From a virus: a DNA stretch of 23,476 nt. Below, piece by piece: positions 12,065 through 18,703 of the stretch. The stretch's first letter is position 1. Every line of letters begins with the position of its first letter. The stretch spans positions 1-23,476 of the IMG/VR virus record IMGVR_UViG_3300025418_001025; one strand, written 5' to 3'. A program made the position numbers and the translations under genes. The notes under the pieces were generated by a model. It did not search any database. It was not told the origin of the DNA and saw nothing but the letters and a program-made list of their open reading frames with translations.

Positions 12065-13636
12065 TTATTCGGCTGCAATTGCATAATGCTCATGCGCGTT
12101 TGCTGTTTCCGGCGCAATGTCAAAGCGCTCGCGTGTTACAGGGTAATGATCTAGATAGCCCTTTAGATATTTCTTGCCATCATGCTCGAATATCTCGATT
12201 TCATCTTCATCTATGATAAAATTGGGGACCATTTCAACAAGGTCATAATACCAGCAAATAGCCCTATATTTATTATTAACAGTTTTAGCCCTTTCAACTA
12301 CAACCTTAGTATGCTCCACTTCATTGGCATAGATTTTATTATTATATTCATACGAGTGCATTTCTAGCGCGCCATATGACCATAGTTGAGTGTTACCTTC
12401 ATCATCAATTATTACTGTGTGAAGATCATCGAATGAATATTGCTCGTAATATTCGCAATAGTTGGCGTTTCTTTCGACATATATGGAAAGGTAGCATTCT
12501 TCATCAACAAAAGTGTGATCTACTGTTTCCGAATAATATTCTTGTGTCCCTTGGCAATAGAAAGAATAACCATTCCGGCAATATCCGCACCAATTTTGAC
12601 TGCGAGTCCTGCTCGCATTTGTGTAGACTTCTCTAAAATCTTCATCAGTGTCAAAATTATCGTTGCACGAATCGCATGTAAATTCCCCTCGTAATGGGAC
12701 TTCGCCTTCAGTCTTTTGCGCGTTAAAACCTGTTCTATCTATTATCAAATAATCGGTCATATCAGTAATATGGCCCGACTCGTCCAAATATGGGCAAACT
12801 AGATTGTCATTATCATTAATGACACGAAGCAAACGGGCGCCATCTATAGATTTATATTCATGAGAGTAATAACGGCTCTTATTATACCCGGCCGCCTGTA
12901 GCAGATTGTGCAAAATATCAGTGTCAGCGTAGACGCGAGAATATAGTTTTTTCTCCGGCCAACAAAGCGCCCTTGCGATAGTTTGGCCGTCATCATTGGT
13001 GAGGTATGCGACGGCAAGATCCCCGGCGCCATATACTCTTACAGGATGATAATAATTGCCTTCTACTCTTGCCCAATGCTCTTCATAGTATCTCATGCAG
13101 GAAACGCCGACAGATCGGGCGTTTTCGTCGTAATTGGTATAGACCGCTTCTATATCGTCCTCACTATAGGCGAATTTCAACTCCGACTCTAGCGCGCTTG
13201 CATGGGCAAATTGCGCGCTGATGATTTCTTGCGCTTCAGTCTCTTGAATCGCTCCAGCGTCAATCAATAGTTTGACATAGCCTTGAATAGAGATAAGGCT
13301 TTGCTTATCAGCGGCACCCTTTAGAGCATCTTTAGTATAGGCAATTAGAGAAGGCTTTTTCTTTGCGATATGCGCAAAGTGTAGTGGGAAATTATCAAAG
13401 GATAAAGCCTGGAGTCTTTTCTGCAATGGCTTATACTCTCCAAAGTCAAATCTAGATTTTTCCCTATCCTGCCAATTAGATTCCGTTTCCGTTTTTAATT
13501 CTATTTTGCGCACCTGGAAGCGGCGCCCAACCTTTAGCGTTAGCAAACGAGCGGCACGACTAGCCCTTTTACCGTCCTCAAATGTAATGCGAGATTCTAG
13601 CGTTTCTTGAGATTCTAGATTGATAAGTGTGAACAT
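12065..13636 (-). CDS. Large acidic zinc-ribbon protein of unknown function, 523 residues
   Basis: Not assigned to a named family. The N-terminus (about 1-60) is basic and beta-like. Residues 175-285 have the pattern VGVSCMRYY, HPVRVYGAGDLAVAYL, ARALCWPEKKLYSRVYAD and GARLLRVI, which I recall from large hypothetical proteins of phages. Residues 321-361 carry CDSC, CGYC and a further Cys361, likely a zinc ribbon. The rest is very acidic and Tyr-rich (YCEYYEQYSFDDLH). It has its own likely promoter (13675-13703) with a flanking inverted repeat, suggesting separate control from the genes upstream. GGAG lies eight bases before the start. A role in takeover or nucleic-acid binding is possible, not shown. 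Confidence 0.75.
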   Translation of the reverse strand: MFTLINLESQETLESRITFEDGKRASRAARLLTLKVGRRFQVRKIELKTETESNWQDREKSRFDFGEYKPLQKRLQALSFDNFPLHFAHIAKKKPSLIAYTKDALKGAADKQSLISIQGYVKLLIDAGAIQETEAQEIISAQFAHASALESELKFAYSEDDIEAVYTNYDENARSVGVSCMRYYEEHWARVEGNYYHPVRVYGAGDLAVAYLTNDDGQTIARALCWPEKKLYSRVYADTDILHNLLQAAGYNKSRYYSHEYKSIDGARLLRVINDNDNLVCPYLDESGHITDMTDYLIIDRTGFNAQKTEGEVPLRGEFTCDSCNDNFDTDEDFREVYTNASRTRSQNWCGYCRNGYSFYCQGTQEYYSETVDHTFVDEECYLSIYVERNANYCEYYEQYSFDDLHTVIIDDEGNTQLWSYGALEMHSYEYNNKIYANEVEHTKVVVERAKTVNNKYRAICWYYDLVEMVPNFIIDEDEIEIFEHDGKKYLKGYLDHYPVTRERFDIAPETANAHEHYAIAAE

Positions 13637-13661
13637 AGCGAGACTCCAGAATGTTAGTTAG

Positions 13662-13705
13662 AGTTGACGCAAGAATGTTATCAATTGTTATTAGTCGCGT
13701 CAACT
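13662..13705 (-). promoter_or_regulatory. Leftward promoter embraced by an inverted repeat
   Basis: On the minus strand TTGACG (13703-13698), a 17-bp spacer and TAACAT (13680-13675) precede the 523-residue gene. The perfect 9-bp inverted repeat AGTTGACGC/GCGTCAACT (13662-13670 and 13697-13705) covers the -35 box with one arm and the initial transcribed region with the other. Confidence 0.45.
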
Positions 13706-13729
13706 GTTAGTTGGCTGGATTGTTCAAGC

Positions 13730-13921
13730 CTAACTGTGGATATATCCGTCGCGTTCTATGCCTAGCCATTGTCCCCAAATGTTAATCATGAGGCAATCAA
13801 ATCCTTGCACGAAGCGGCGCCGGAATTGCCTATACGTCGCGCTAGTTGGATTGCGGCAATTCCTGGCGCGCTGATACAGGGCAAACATGGCAGCGCGCTG
13901 TTCTTTGGTAGTTTTTGTCAT
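13730..13921 (-). CDS. Conserved phage small protein, 63 residues
   Basis: The layout is EQRAAMFALYQRARN, TYRQFRRRFVQGFDCLMI and WGQWLGIERDGYIHS. I recall this arrangement (a helix with LYQR, then YRxFRRR, then W-x-G-I-E-x-D-G) from many small proteins of tailed phages with no assigned function. It is basic in the middle and ends with an aromatic-rich part. AGGGATC lies about eight bases upstream of the start, the same type of leader as the tiny membrane gene before it. No catalytic residues evident. Confidence 0.7.
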   Translation of the reverse strand: MTKTTKEQRAAMFALYQRARNCRNPTSATYRQFRRRFVQGFDCLMINIWGQWLGIERDGYIHS

Positions 13922-13933
13922 GGCTAAAGATCC

Positions 13934-14062
13934 CTATTTTTCTGTGACGGAAATAAACGCAAGCAACCCGCTTGCGAAAACGAGAGCCAAGCCAAAGAAA
14001 AGCAAACTAAGGCCGACTCTTTGTTCTGGTGATTGGTCAAGGATGAATTGCAAAATGGACAT
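13934..14062 (-). CDS. Tiny membrane protein, 42 residues
   Basis: A short gene supported by its leader: AGGGATCTCTAACC before the ATG is nearly the same as the leader of the next gene (AGGGATCTTTAGCC). The product starts MSILQFILDQSPEQRVG and has one hydrophobic span (LSLLFFGLALVFASGLLAFI), ending VTEK. One membrane pass with a short cytoplasmic or periplasmic tail is likely. It starts 20 bases after the stop of the preceding gene and ends 12 bases before the next start, so it fills what would otherwise be an empty gap. Tiny phage membrane proteins can be holin-like, superinfection-exclusion or envelope-stress factors; which is unknown. Confidence 0.6.
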   Translation of the reverse strand: MSILQFILDQSPEQRVGLSLLFFGLALVFASGLLAFISVTEK

Positions 14063-14082
14063 GGTTAGAGATCCCTATTTGG

Positions 14083-14547
14083 TTAAATGAATGAGGCTAC
14101 AATTGCGCGATTTCTGAATTGCCGCTTTGCCGTCTCTTTGATCTTTTCATAAGAGTCGCATCCGCATTGGTCCCGCCAGTAGGCCCATAGCGCGCCTCTC
14201 ATGACGGCAGAAACAGCCTTGCGATATTCAGTAGGGTAATACTGTCCCACGCAATAATCTAAGACTACAGCGCCTTTATCATTGGTCGTGATCTCAAGGC
14301 GCCCGGAAAAATTGCGCTTTGCCGCATCAACAATATCGTCCGCACTAATGCCAGACCTGGAAACAGCGTCGATTAAGGCTTGCGCTATATGCAGGTCTTT
14401 AGTGATAGATCGGGATTCAGACCGATAGGCCCGGCGCCCTTCTATGTCCCTATAGTCGCTGATATAATCACGGGGATCTAATCCCGGCCGCTTTGATACG
14501 AAAGCATGCAAGGCTTGTATAAGATCATCTTTATTGATGGATGACAT
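14083..14547 (-). CDS. Conserved phage hypothetical protein, 154 residues
   Basis: A helical protein with LIQALHAFVSKRPGLDPRDY, YRSESRSITKDLHIAQALI, RNFSGRLEI, VLDYCVGQYYPTEYRKAV and ALWAYWRDQCG. The combination F-V-x-x-R-P-G-L, R-S-I-T-x-D-L-x-x-A, S-G-R-L and DYCxGQYxPTEYR is one I recall from widespread phage proteins of similar size, without known function. Two strongly conserved-looking aromatic clusters suggest a folded globular domain. The leader is TGGAGTCAATGTC. Probably cytoplasmic. Confidence 0.7.
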   Translation of the reverse strand: MSSINKDDLIQALHAFVSKRPGLDPRDYISDYRDIEGRRAYRSESRSITKDLHIAQALIDAVSRSGISADDIVDAAKRNFSGRLEITTNDKGAVVLDYCVGQYYPTEYRKAVSAVMRGALWAYWRDQCGCDSYEKIKETAKRQFRNRAIVASFI

Positions 14548-14583
14548 GACATTGACTCCAGATTGGTGTTAAGGTATTGTTTA

Positions 14584-14772
14584 TTATAGTTTAAACGTGT
14601 TAGGTGCCGTCACTAGTTCAACTGAATAGCCTAGTGATTTTATGATTTCATATGCTCCGGGCGTAATGGTCTTAGTTCCTGCAAGCCTGGCAAGCGCCTT
14701 GGCCGTGTCGCAGATAGGATAGATTTTTTCATCTCCGTAGATATTACGGATTTGGATTTTGATTGTAGGCAT
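14584..14772 (-). CDS. Conserved small phage protein, 62 residues
   Basis: A compact alpha/beta protein: KIQIRNIYGDEKIYPICDTA, then KALARLAGTKTITPGAYEII, then SLGYSVELV. I recall this pattern (IxVRNVYG, YP-C-x-x-A, AGTKT-x-T, IKxLGYxIE) from many tailed phages, always without known function. Length is as usual for it. AGGAG lies eight to nine bases before the ATG in a leader (CCAGGAGTCACGCTT) that resembles those of the neighbours. Confidence 0.7.
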   Translation of the reverse strand: MPTIKIQIRNIYGDEKIYPICDTAKALARLAGTKTITPGAYEIIKSLGYSVELVTAPNTFKL

Positions 14773-14787
14773 AAGCGTGACTCCTGG

Positions 14788-15018
14788 TTAGTTGAATAAT
14801 TCCGGGTAAAGCATTGATAGCAATGCCATGCAGACAAAAGCGATTAAGATGGCAGCCCATGCAGAAAAATCATTCAGATTAAACAGCACAAAGAGCGGCG
14901 CAATTATGCAGCCTAAAAACAGTAGGCCCTTGGCTATCTGCCAAGCCAATAGCGGGTTGGTGACAATGAATAGCCCAACAAAAACTATCCATATCGTTGA
15001 CATATCCACAAGCAGCAT
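14788..15018 (-). CDS. Multi-span membrane protein, 76 residues
   Basis: Start at 15018 is chosen because GGAG lies eight bases upstream; the frame extends to 15048 without a ribosome-binding site. The product MLLVDMSTIWIVFVGLFIV (first part) has three hydrophobic segments: WIVFVGLFIV near residues 9-20, GLLFLGCIIAPLFVLFNL in the middle and WAAILIAFVCMALLSML towards the end. It should be an inner-membrane protein. It starts 14 bases after the stop of the tiny membrane gene at 15033-15131, so the two may work together. Confidence 0.65.
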   Translation of the reverse strand: MLLVDMSTIWIVFVGLFIVTNPLLAWQIAKGLLFLGCIIAPLFVLFNLNDFSAWAAILIAFVCMALLSMLYPELFN

Positions 15019-15032
15019 GGTCGTGACTCCGA

Positions 15033-15131
15033 TTAGATTAAAAACCAAAGAGCGGCAAAAGACATTAGCGGCACGAATAGGGTTGCTGCTACGGTAAAGA
15101 CGATGGTCTGAATGATATTGACGGATTGCAT
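15033..15131 (-). CDS. Tiny membrane protein, 32 residues
   Basis: A 33-codon gene supported by a leader (CCAGGAATAAACGCC) closely matching those of neighbouring genes and by filling the gap between two accepted genes. The product begins MQSVNIIQTIVFTVAA and continues LFVPLMSFAALWFLI, a single hydrophobic helix almost to the last residue. It has the look of a small membrane-inserted peptide. Function unknown; a partner of the next gene is possible. Confidence 0.55.
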   Translation of the reverse strand: MQSVNIIQTIVFTVAATLFVPLMSFAALWFLI

Positions 15132-15164
15132 GGCGTTTATTCCTGGTTAGTAGAGAGAGGGGAA

Positions 15165-15185
15165 AGAGGCGCGCTAGGCGCCTCT
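15165..15185 (-). terminator. Intercistronic hairpin 2 of the leftward operon
   Basis: Perfect 8-bp stem AGAGGCGC/GCGCCTCT with loop CTAGC (minus strand), one base after the stop of the 15498 gene, followed by a C/T tract rather than a true U run. It may attenuate or protect the upstream message. Confidence 0.45.
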
Positions 15186-15186
15186 A

Positions 15187-15498
15187 TTAATCGCCGTAAG
15201 CGTCAACGTAGCATTGGACTCCGGCATTGTTCAGAGCGGCAGCAATAGCGAGTGCTTTGGCTGGAGTTTCTACGTCGAAATTTTGGTATCCGACATAATA
15301 CGCGCATTTGCGGGTTGTAAGACCATAAGCCTGGCGCAATTCATAACCAGCCTTATGGACAGCCTTGGCGGCCGTTTTATCGGTTACGATGACATAAAGG
15401 CGAGCGGCGCCCCATCGAGCATAGGCTTTGGCGGCATGGTCGCGCATTTCTGCGGTAGCAATGGCATTGAAGGCTTGTTTAATCTCTTGAATATTCAT
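15187..15498 (-). CDS. Hypothetical protein, 103 residues
   Basis: An Ala-rich alpha/beta protein: NIQEIKQAFNAIATAEMRDH, then ARLYVIVTDKTAAKAVHKAG, CAYYVGYQNFD and ALNNAGVQCYVDAYGD. Alternating strands and helices with two cysteines suggest a small compact domain; I recall no family. The leader is CCAGGAATTGACGCC, shared in type with several genes of this operon. It is flanked on both sides by hairpins (15535-15551 before it, 15165-15185 after it), so its message may be a separately stabilised unit. Confidence 0.62.
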   Translation of the reverse strand: MNIQEIKQAFNAIATAEMRDHAAKAYARWGAARLYVIVTDKTAAKAVHKAGYELRQAYGLTTRKCAYYVGYQNFDVETPAKALAIAAALNNAGVQCYVDAYGD

Positions 15499-15534
15499 GG
15501 CGTCAATTCCTGGTTAGTTAGGGGAAGGGATAGA

Positions 15535-15551
15535 GCGCCCTATTCGGGCGC
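15535..15551 (-). terminator. Intercistronic hairpin 1 of the leftward operon
   Basis: 6-bp stem GCGCCC/GGGCGC with loop GAATA (minus strand), followed by TCTATCCCTTCCCC. It has the same arrangement as the hairpin at 15165-15185: stop codon, hairpin, pyrimidine tract, leader. Confidence 0.4.
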
Positions 15552-15559
15552 CCATAGTT

Positions 15560-15955
15560 TTACATATTGTCAGCTAGGCAATAGGTGTCTGCTAGAGCAT
15601 TGGCATTCTGAACAATGCCAGTCATGATTTCATTGTCAGTATGATCACAAATGACATCATGGCCGTCATTTCCGTAGACAAGGTATATTGAACCAATTTT
15701 TTTCTTATTGGCTTGGTCAAGGATAATTAGATATTCTTCATCCGCCGCATGGATTTCTGCGAGAATCTTGGCGACCATTTCTTGCGTATCGTTTTTGACG
15801 CCGCCTGTAGCTGCTAGATAATGGCTGTCCATATTGATAGGATAGACGGTTACTGTGTTTTCTTCTCCGTCATTATGTCGGACGCCATAGCCTTGCTCTA
15901 ATGCAGACTCGACTATTGTTGCGATAATAGCCCGTTCCATTTGCTGAGTGTTCAT
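15560..15955 (-). CDS. Hypothetical protein, 131 residues, first gene of the leftward operon
   Basis: An acidic protein with an N-terminal helix (QQMERAIIATIVESALEQGY), a strand region (ENTVTVYPINMDSHY), a second helix (TQEMVAKILAEIHAADEEYL) and a C-terminal alpha/beta part (KKIGSIYLVYGNDGHDVICD). I do not recognise the family. AAGGGATC stands about eight bases before the start. It is the promoter-proximal gene, immediately beside the divergent control region, a position often taken by regulators or early takeover proteins. Confidence 0.62.
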   Translation of the reverse strand: MNTQQMERAIIATIVESALEQGYGVRHNDGEENTVTVYPINMDSHYLAATGGVKNDTQEMVAKILAEIHAADEEYLIILDQANKKKIGSIYLVYGNDGHDVICDHTDNEIMTGIVQNANALADTYCLADNM

Positions 15956-16013
15956 ATTGCTAGATCCCTTGTTGGTGCTTCGATGGTTGTAGAGTGCGCC
16001 TTCCCGTTAATTC

Positions 16014-16019
16014 TGTCAA
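16014..16019 (-). promoter_or_regulatory. Perfect -35 box for the leftward operon, -10 unclear
   Basis: TTGACA occurs on the minus strand about 60 bp upstream of the 15955 start. The hexamer at the expected distance is CACTCT, a poor -10, so the promoter may need an activator. Given the phage GcrA-like protein this is interesting, but no GANTC lies at it. Confidence 0.35.
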
Positions 16020-16024
16020 CTCCG

Positions 16025-16051
16025 TTGATGGCTTTCGTTGAAGCATATAAT
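16025..16051 (+). promoter_or_regulatory. Possible rightward promoter, 15-bp spacer
   Basis: TTGATG (16025-16030) and a perfect TATAAT (16046-16051), with a 15-bp spacer that is shorter than ideal. An imperfect palindrome follows at once. Confidence 0.35.
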
Positions 16052-16067
16052 GCGGCAGGATGTCGCA
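16051..16067. promoter_or_regulatory. Imperfect palindrome, possible operator
   Basis: TGCGGCA-GGA-TGTCGCA pairs at six of seven positions and overlaps the end of the TATAAT above, where a bound repressor would block initiation. Confidence 0.35.
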
Positions 16068-16106
16068 GCATAATAACAGATAAAGGATAAGCAGTTGATT
16101 TTAGTA

Positions 16107-16134
16107 TTGATTATGGTTTGTTTATTGATATAAT
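16107..16134 (+). promoter_or_regulatory. Rightward promoter of the packaging and head operon
   Basis: TTGATT (16107-16112), a 16-bp spacer and a perfect TATAAT (16129-16134), about 40 bp upstream of the first rightward gene. The best promoter by eye in this half of the window. Confidence 0.6.
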
Positions 16135-16173
16135 GGGCGAGATAATATTTTTTATTTTGGGTAAGGGAATCTG

Positions 16174-16407
16174 ATGACTGAGCGGCAGTTTGAAGAAATA
16201 TGCGAGATTTTGGAAAGCATTAGCGCAAGCCTGGCGCGCATCAGCGAGTCGATCGACTCTTTGCCTAGCACGACGGATATGGACAATCTGATATACGAGA
16301 TAGGCAAGTTAAAGCCTTTAACCGTCCAAACTGCCAGCGGTAATACTCAGGCGCCGGAAACGGTAAAGGCGCGTTATTGCGCAGACGTTTCAGAGGATAG
16401 ATTTTAG
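16174..16407 (+). CDS. Small coiled-coil protein at the head of the late operon
   Basis: A 77-residue protein starting after AAGGGAATCTG. The N-terminal half is a helix or coiled coil (ERQFEEICEILESISASLAR, then ISESIDSL), followed by a polar linker and KARYCADVSEDRF. The start resembles that of the gene at 4650 (NDKQFDALLSALNGIAIELG) in the early region. It lies directly after the late promoter and before the small terminase. Candidate roles include a packaging accessory or regulator, but there is no motif to decide. Confidence 0.62.
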   Translation: MTERQFEEICEILESISASLARISESIDSLPSTTDMDNLIYEIGKLKPLTVQTASGNTQAPETVKARYCADVSEDRF

Positions 16408-16462
16408 AAACTATTTAGGGTAATATTTTGGGAAAGGGTAAACCAACCGCAGAGCTTAAAAG

Positions 16463-16924
16463 ATGCCTCCTCTCTCTAACCAAAGACAAGAGCGTTTCTG
16501 CCAAGAGATAGTTATAAACAAAAAGCCACCATATCGAGCTTACGTTGACGCTGGATATAAGAAAGACAATGGGGCGCCGTATCGCATGTCAGGATATGCC
16601 AGAGTAGCGAACCGAATAGCTGAATTAAGAGAACAGCTACAGAATGACGGTTTAGATGATAGAGAGAGAATAAAACTGCATATGGCTTGGTTAGCCTTCG
16701 CAGATATAGACCATAAGACAATTAAACCAGAGTTAAAGCAGAAAGCATTGAAGGATCTAGCGCATTTAGAAGGCTTTATTATAGAGCGGAGTGAGAGAAG
16801 GACGCTAAAGGAAGGCGAGCAGTTCACAACCGCTAGTGATCTTATAGAGGCGATAAAAGAGCGGCTGCTACTGACAAAGCAAGATGACGGCAGTTACGGT
16901 CTGGGCGAAGAAACAGAGTCATGA
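16463..16924 (+). CDS. terS: Terminase small subunit
   Basis: A 153-residue protein with the Terminase_2-like N-terminus: SNQRQERFCQEIVINKKPPY, RAYVDAGYKK, then YARVANRIAELREQLQ. The helix-turn-helix part recognises the packaging site; the central part (DDRERIKLHMAWLAFADIDH) and C-terminal helix should form the ring and contact the large subunit. Length is normal. It overlaps the large subunit gene by four bases (ATGA), the usual arrangement. The ribosome-binding site is weak. The C-terminal LIEAIKERLLLTK is a likely helix that meets the motor. The call rests on N-terminal motif plus context. Confidence 0.85.
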   Translation: MPPLSNQRQERFCQEIVINKKPPYRAYVDAGYKKDNGAPYRMSGYARVANRIAELREQLQNDGLDDRERIKLHMAWLAFADIDHKTIKPELKQKALKDLAHLEGFIIERSERRTLKEGEQFTTASDLIEAIKERLLLTKQDDGSYGLGEETES

Positions 16925-18699
16925 GCGGACTGAGTGATCTGCGTGAGATCCTGGAGCAGATAGACCTATCTACATTATCTCAGCGGGATCTGAATTGGCT
17001 TGACGCTATGACAGCGCGAGCACAAAGCCTTTCATTGAAAGAGTCGGCAGAGCAAAGCCTGACAGAGTTTATTCGCCAAGCCTGGAGCGTATTAGAACCA
17101 GCGATCCCTTATCAGCATGGGCGCCATATAGACGCTATGGCTTTCCACTTGGAGCATATCCTTGGCGGCGAGCATGCTGGCGAGATAACGCGACTCTGCA
17201 TTAACATTCCTCCCGGCCATATGAAGAGTCTGCTATCGGTCTTTTACAATGCTTGGTTGATAGGCCCAAAGCAAAGGCCAGACATTAGATTCTTGCGTGT
17301 ATCGCATAGCCAAAGCCTAGCCATCCGTGACGTCGTAAAGACAAGGCGACTCGTGCTAAGTGATTGGTTTCAAACGAATTGGCCCACCCCGGTGTCATCA
17401 GATCAAAACTCCAAGATCAAATTCGAGCTTGAGGGGACCGGTTGGGTGGAGGCATGCGCCGCGAATAGCGTGACCGGAGCGAGAGGGGACATACTGTGGC
17501 TCGATGACATTAATTCCGTGACCGGGGCCATGTCGGATGCCGAGCGTGAGTCTACAATCAATTGGTTTCTAGAAGCTGCTCCGACGCGGTTGAATAGGCC
17601 GGGTGTGGGCCCCAATGGGGAGCCTCCTAGTGCTATTGTTAATGTGCAACAGCGGCTGCATGAGGAGGATATTACTGGGGTGATATTGGATAAGGGTTTG
17701 CCGTATGTGCATTTATGTTTGCCTATGGAGTATGACCCTGACCGTCATTGTGAGACTGAGATAGGATTTAGTGACTGGCGTAGGGAGGCTGGGGAGCTTT
17801 TATTTCCTGAGAGGTTTAATCGTGAGACTGTAGAGCGGGACAAGGCTGTTATGGGCCGTTGGGCTGTTGCGTCTCAGTTTCAGATGGCTCCGACGCCTCG
17901 GGGTGGCGGGATATTACCGAGGGATCATTTTATATTGTATGATGCTGAGGAGGCGGCTGCGAATGGTCATTCGACGGCTGGGGTATATCCTGATATGGAT
18001 TATGTATTGGTGAGTTGTGATCCTGCGTATGGTGAGAAGCAGGAGAATGATGCGAGTGGTGTTGTTGTATTGGGTATTTGGCAGAAGGCTGGTTTATCTG
18101 CGAAGGCATTATTGACGCGTCAGGGTGTTCGGCATGATTTGATTGATGACCGGGATACGTTGCCGAAGGTTATGGTTATGTATGTGGCGAATTACCGGGT
18201 GCCGTTGCATGGTCCTGAGTTAGTTCCCCAGGTTGGGGAGTCGGAGAGCATGTTTCGTAGGCGTCGGATGATGAGTTGGGGTTTGGTTGAGCATTTGATG
18301 CATTTGTGTGAGAAGTTTAAGGCGAACAAGTTAATTGTTGAGGCGAAGGCGAATGGTATAACTGTTGGGCAGGAGATCCAGCGGTTGAACAGGAATTCCA
18401 GTTGGAATTGTGAGTTGGTTAATCCGGGGAATTTGGACAAGGTTGCGCGGGCTCATGCGATTAGTCCGATCCTTGCGAATGGGACGGTTTATGCTCCGGA
18501 TCGTGATTTTGCGGATTTATTGATTAATCAGTGTTCTACGTTTCCCAAGGGGAAGCATGATGATTTGGTTGACGCGTTTACGCAGGGTTTGGGGTATTTA
18601 CGCAGGCATGGTTATTTGAACCGTGCGGAGGATATAGCGGTTCAGATTAAGAATGAGGCGCTGCATCGCAAGGTTTCTTCTCCTATTTATACGGTGTAG
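16921..18699 (+). CDS. terL: Terminase large subunit
   Basis: A 592-residue packaging motor. It has an ATPase domain with the Walker A-like CINIPPGHMKSLL (residues 93-105), Walker B with ILWLDDIN (191-198), and a coupling region VNVQQRLHEEDITG (240-253). The RNase H-like nuclease domain follows: VSCDPAYG with Asp367, KLIVEAKANG near 470, and KHDDLVDAF (545-553) with paired Asp. It cuts concatemers and drives DNA into the prohead. Walker A lacks the usual GKT and reads PPGHMKS, as is normal in this branch. From about codon 240 (near base 17640) the DNA becomes strongly G- and T-rich and C-poor, unlike the first 240 codons, suggesting a mosaic junction. Coupled to the small subunit by ATGA. Confidence 0.95.
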   Translation: MSGLSDLREILEQIDLSTLSQRDLNWLDAMTARAQSLSLKESAEQSLTEFIRQAWSVLEPAIPYQHGRHIDAMAFHLEHILGGEHAGEITRLCINIPPGHMKSLLSVFYNAWLIGPKQRPDIRFLRVSHSQSLAIRDVVKTRRLVLSDWFQTNWPTPVSSDQNSKIKFELEGTGWVEACAANSVTGARGDILWLDDINSVTGAMSDAERESTINWFLEAAPTRLNRPGVGPNGEPPSAIVNVQQRLHEEDITGVILDKGLPYVHLCLPMEYDPDRHCETEIGFSDWRREAGELLFPERFNRETVERDKAVMGRWAVASQFQMAPTPRGGGILPRDHFILYDAEEAAANGHSTAGVYPDMDYVLVSCDPAYGEKQENDASGVVVLGIWQKAGLSAKALLTRQGVRHDLIDDRDTLPKVMVMYVANYRVPLHGPELVPQVGESESMFRRRRMMSWGLVEHLMHLCEKFKANKLIVEAKANGITVGQEIQRLNRNSSWNCELVNPGNLDKVARAHAISPILANGTVYAPDRDFADLLINQCSTFPKGKHDDLVDAFTQGLGYLRRHGYLNRAEDIAVQIKNEALHRKVSSPIYTV

Positions 18700-18703
18700 G
18701 TTG

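Noticed and set aside
13730-15010. DnaA boxes marking an origin
   Set aside because: Two ATATCCACA strings (near 13737 and 15002) are one mismatch from the consensus, but they are 1.3 kb apart and lie in coding sequence, not a cluster.
15214-15627. 137-codon rightward open frame opposite two leftward genes
   Set aside because: It is antisense to genes with good leaders, has no ribosome-binding site and would cross the hairpin at 15535-15551.
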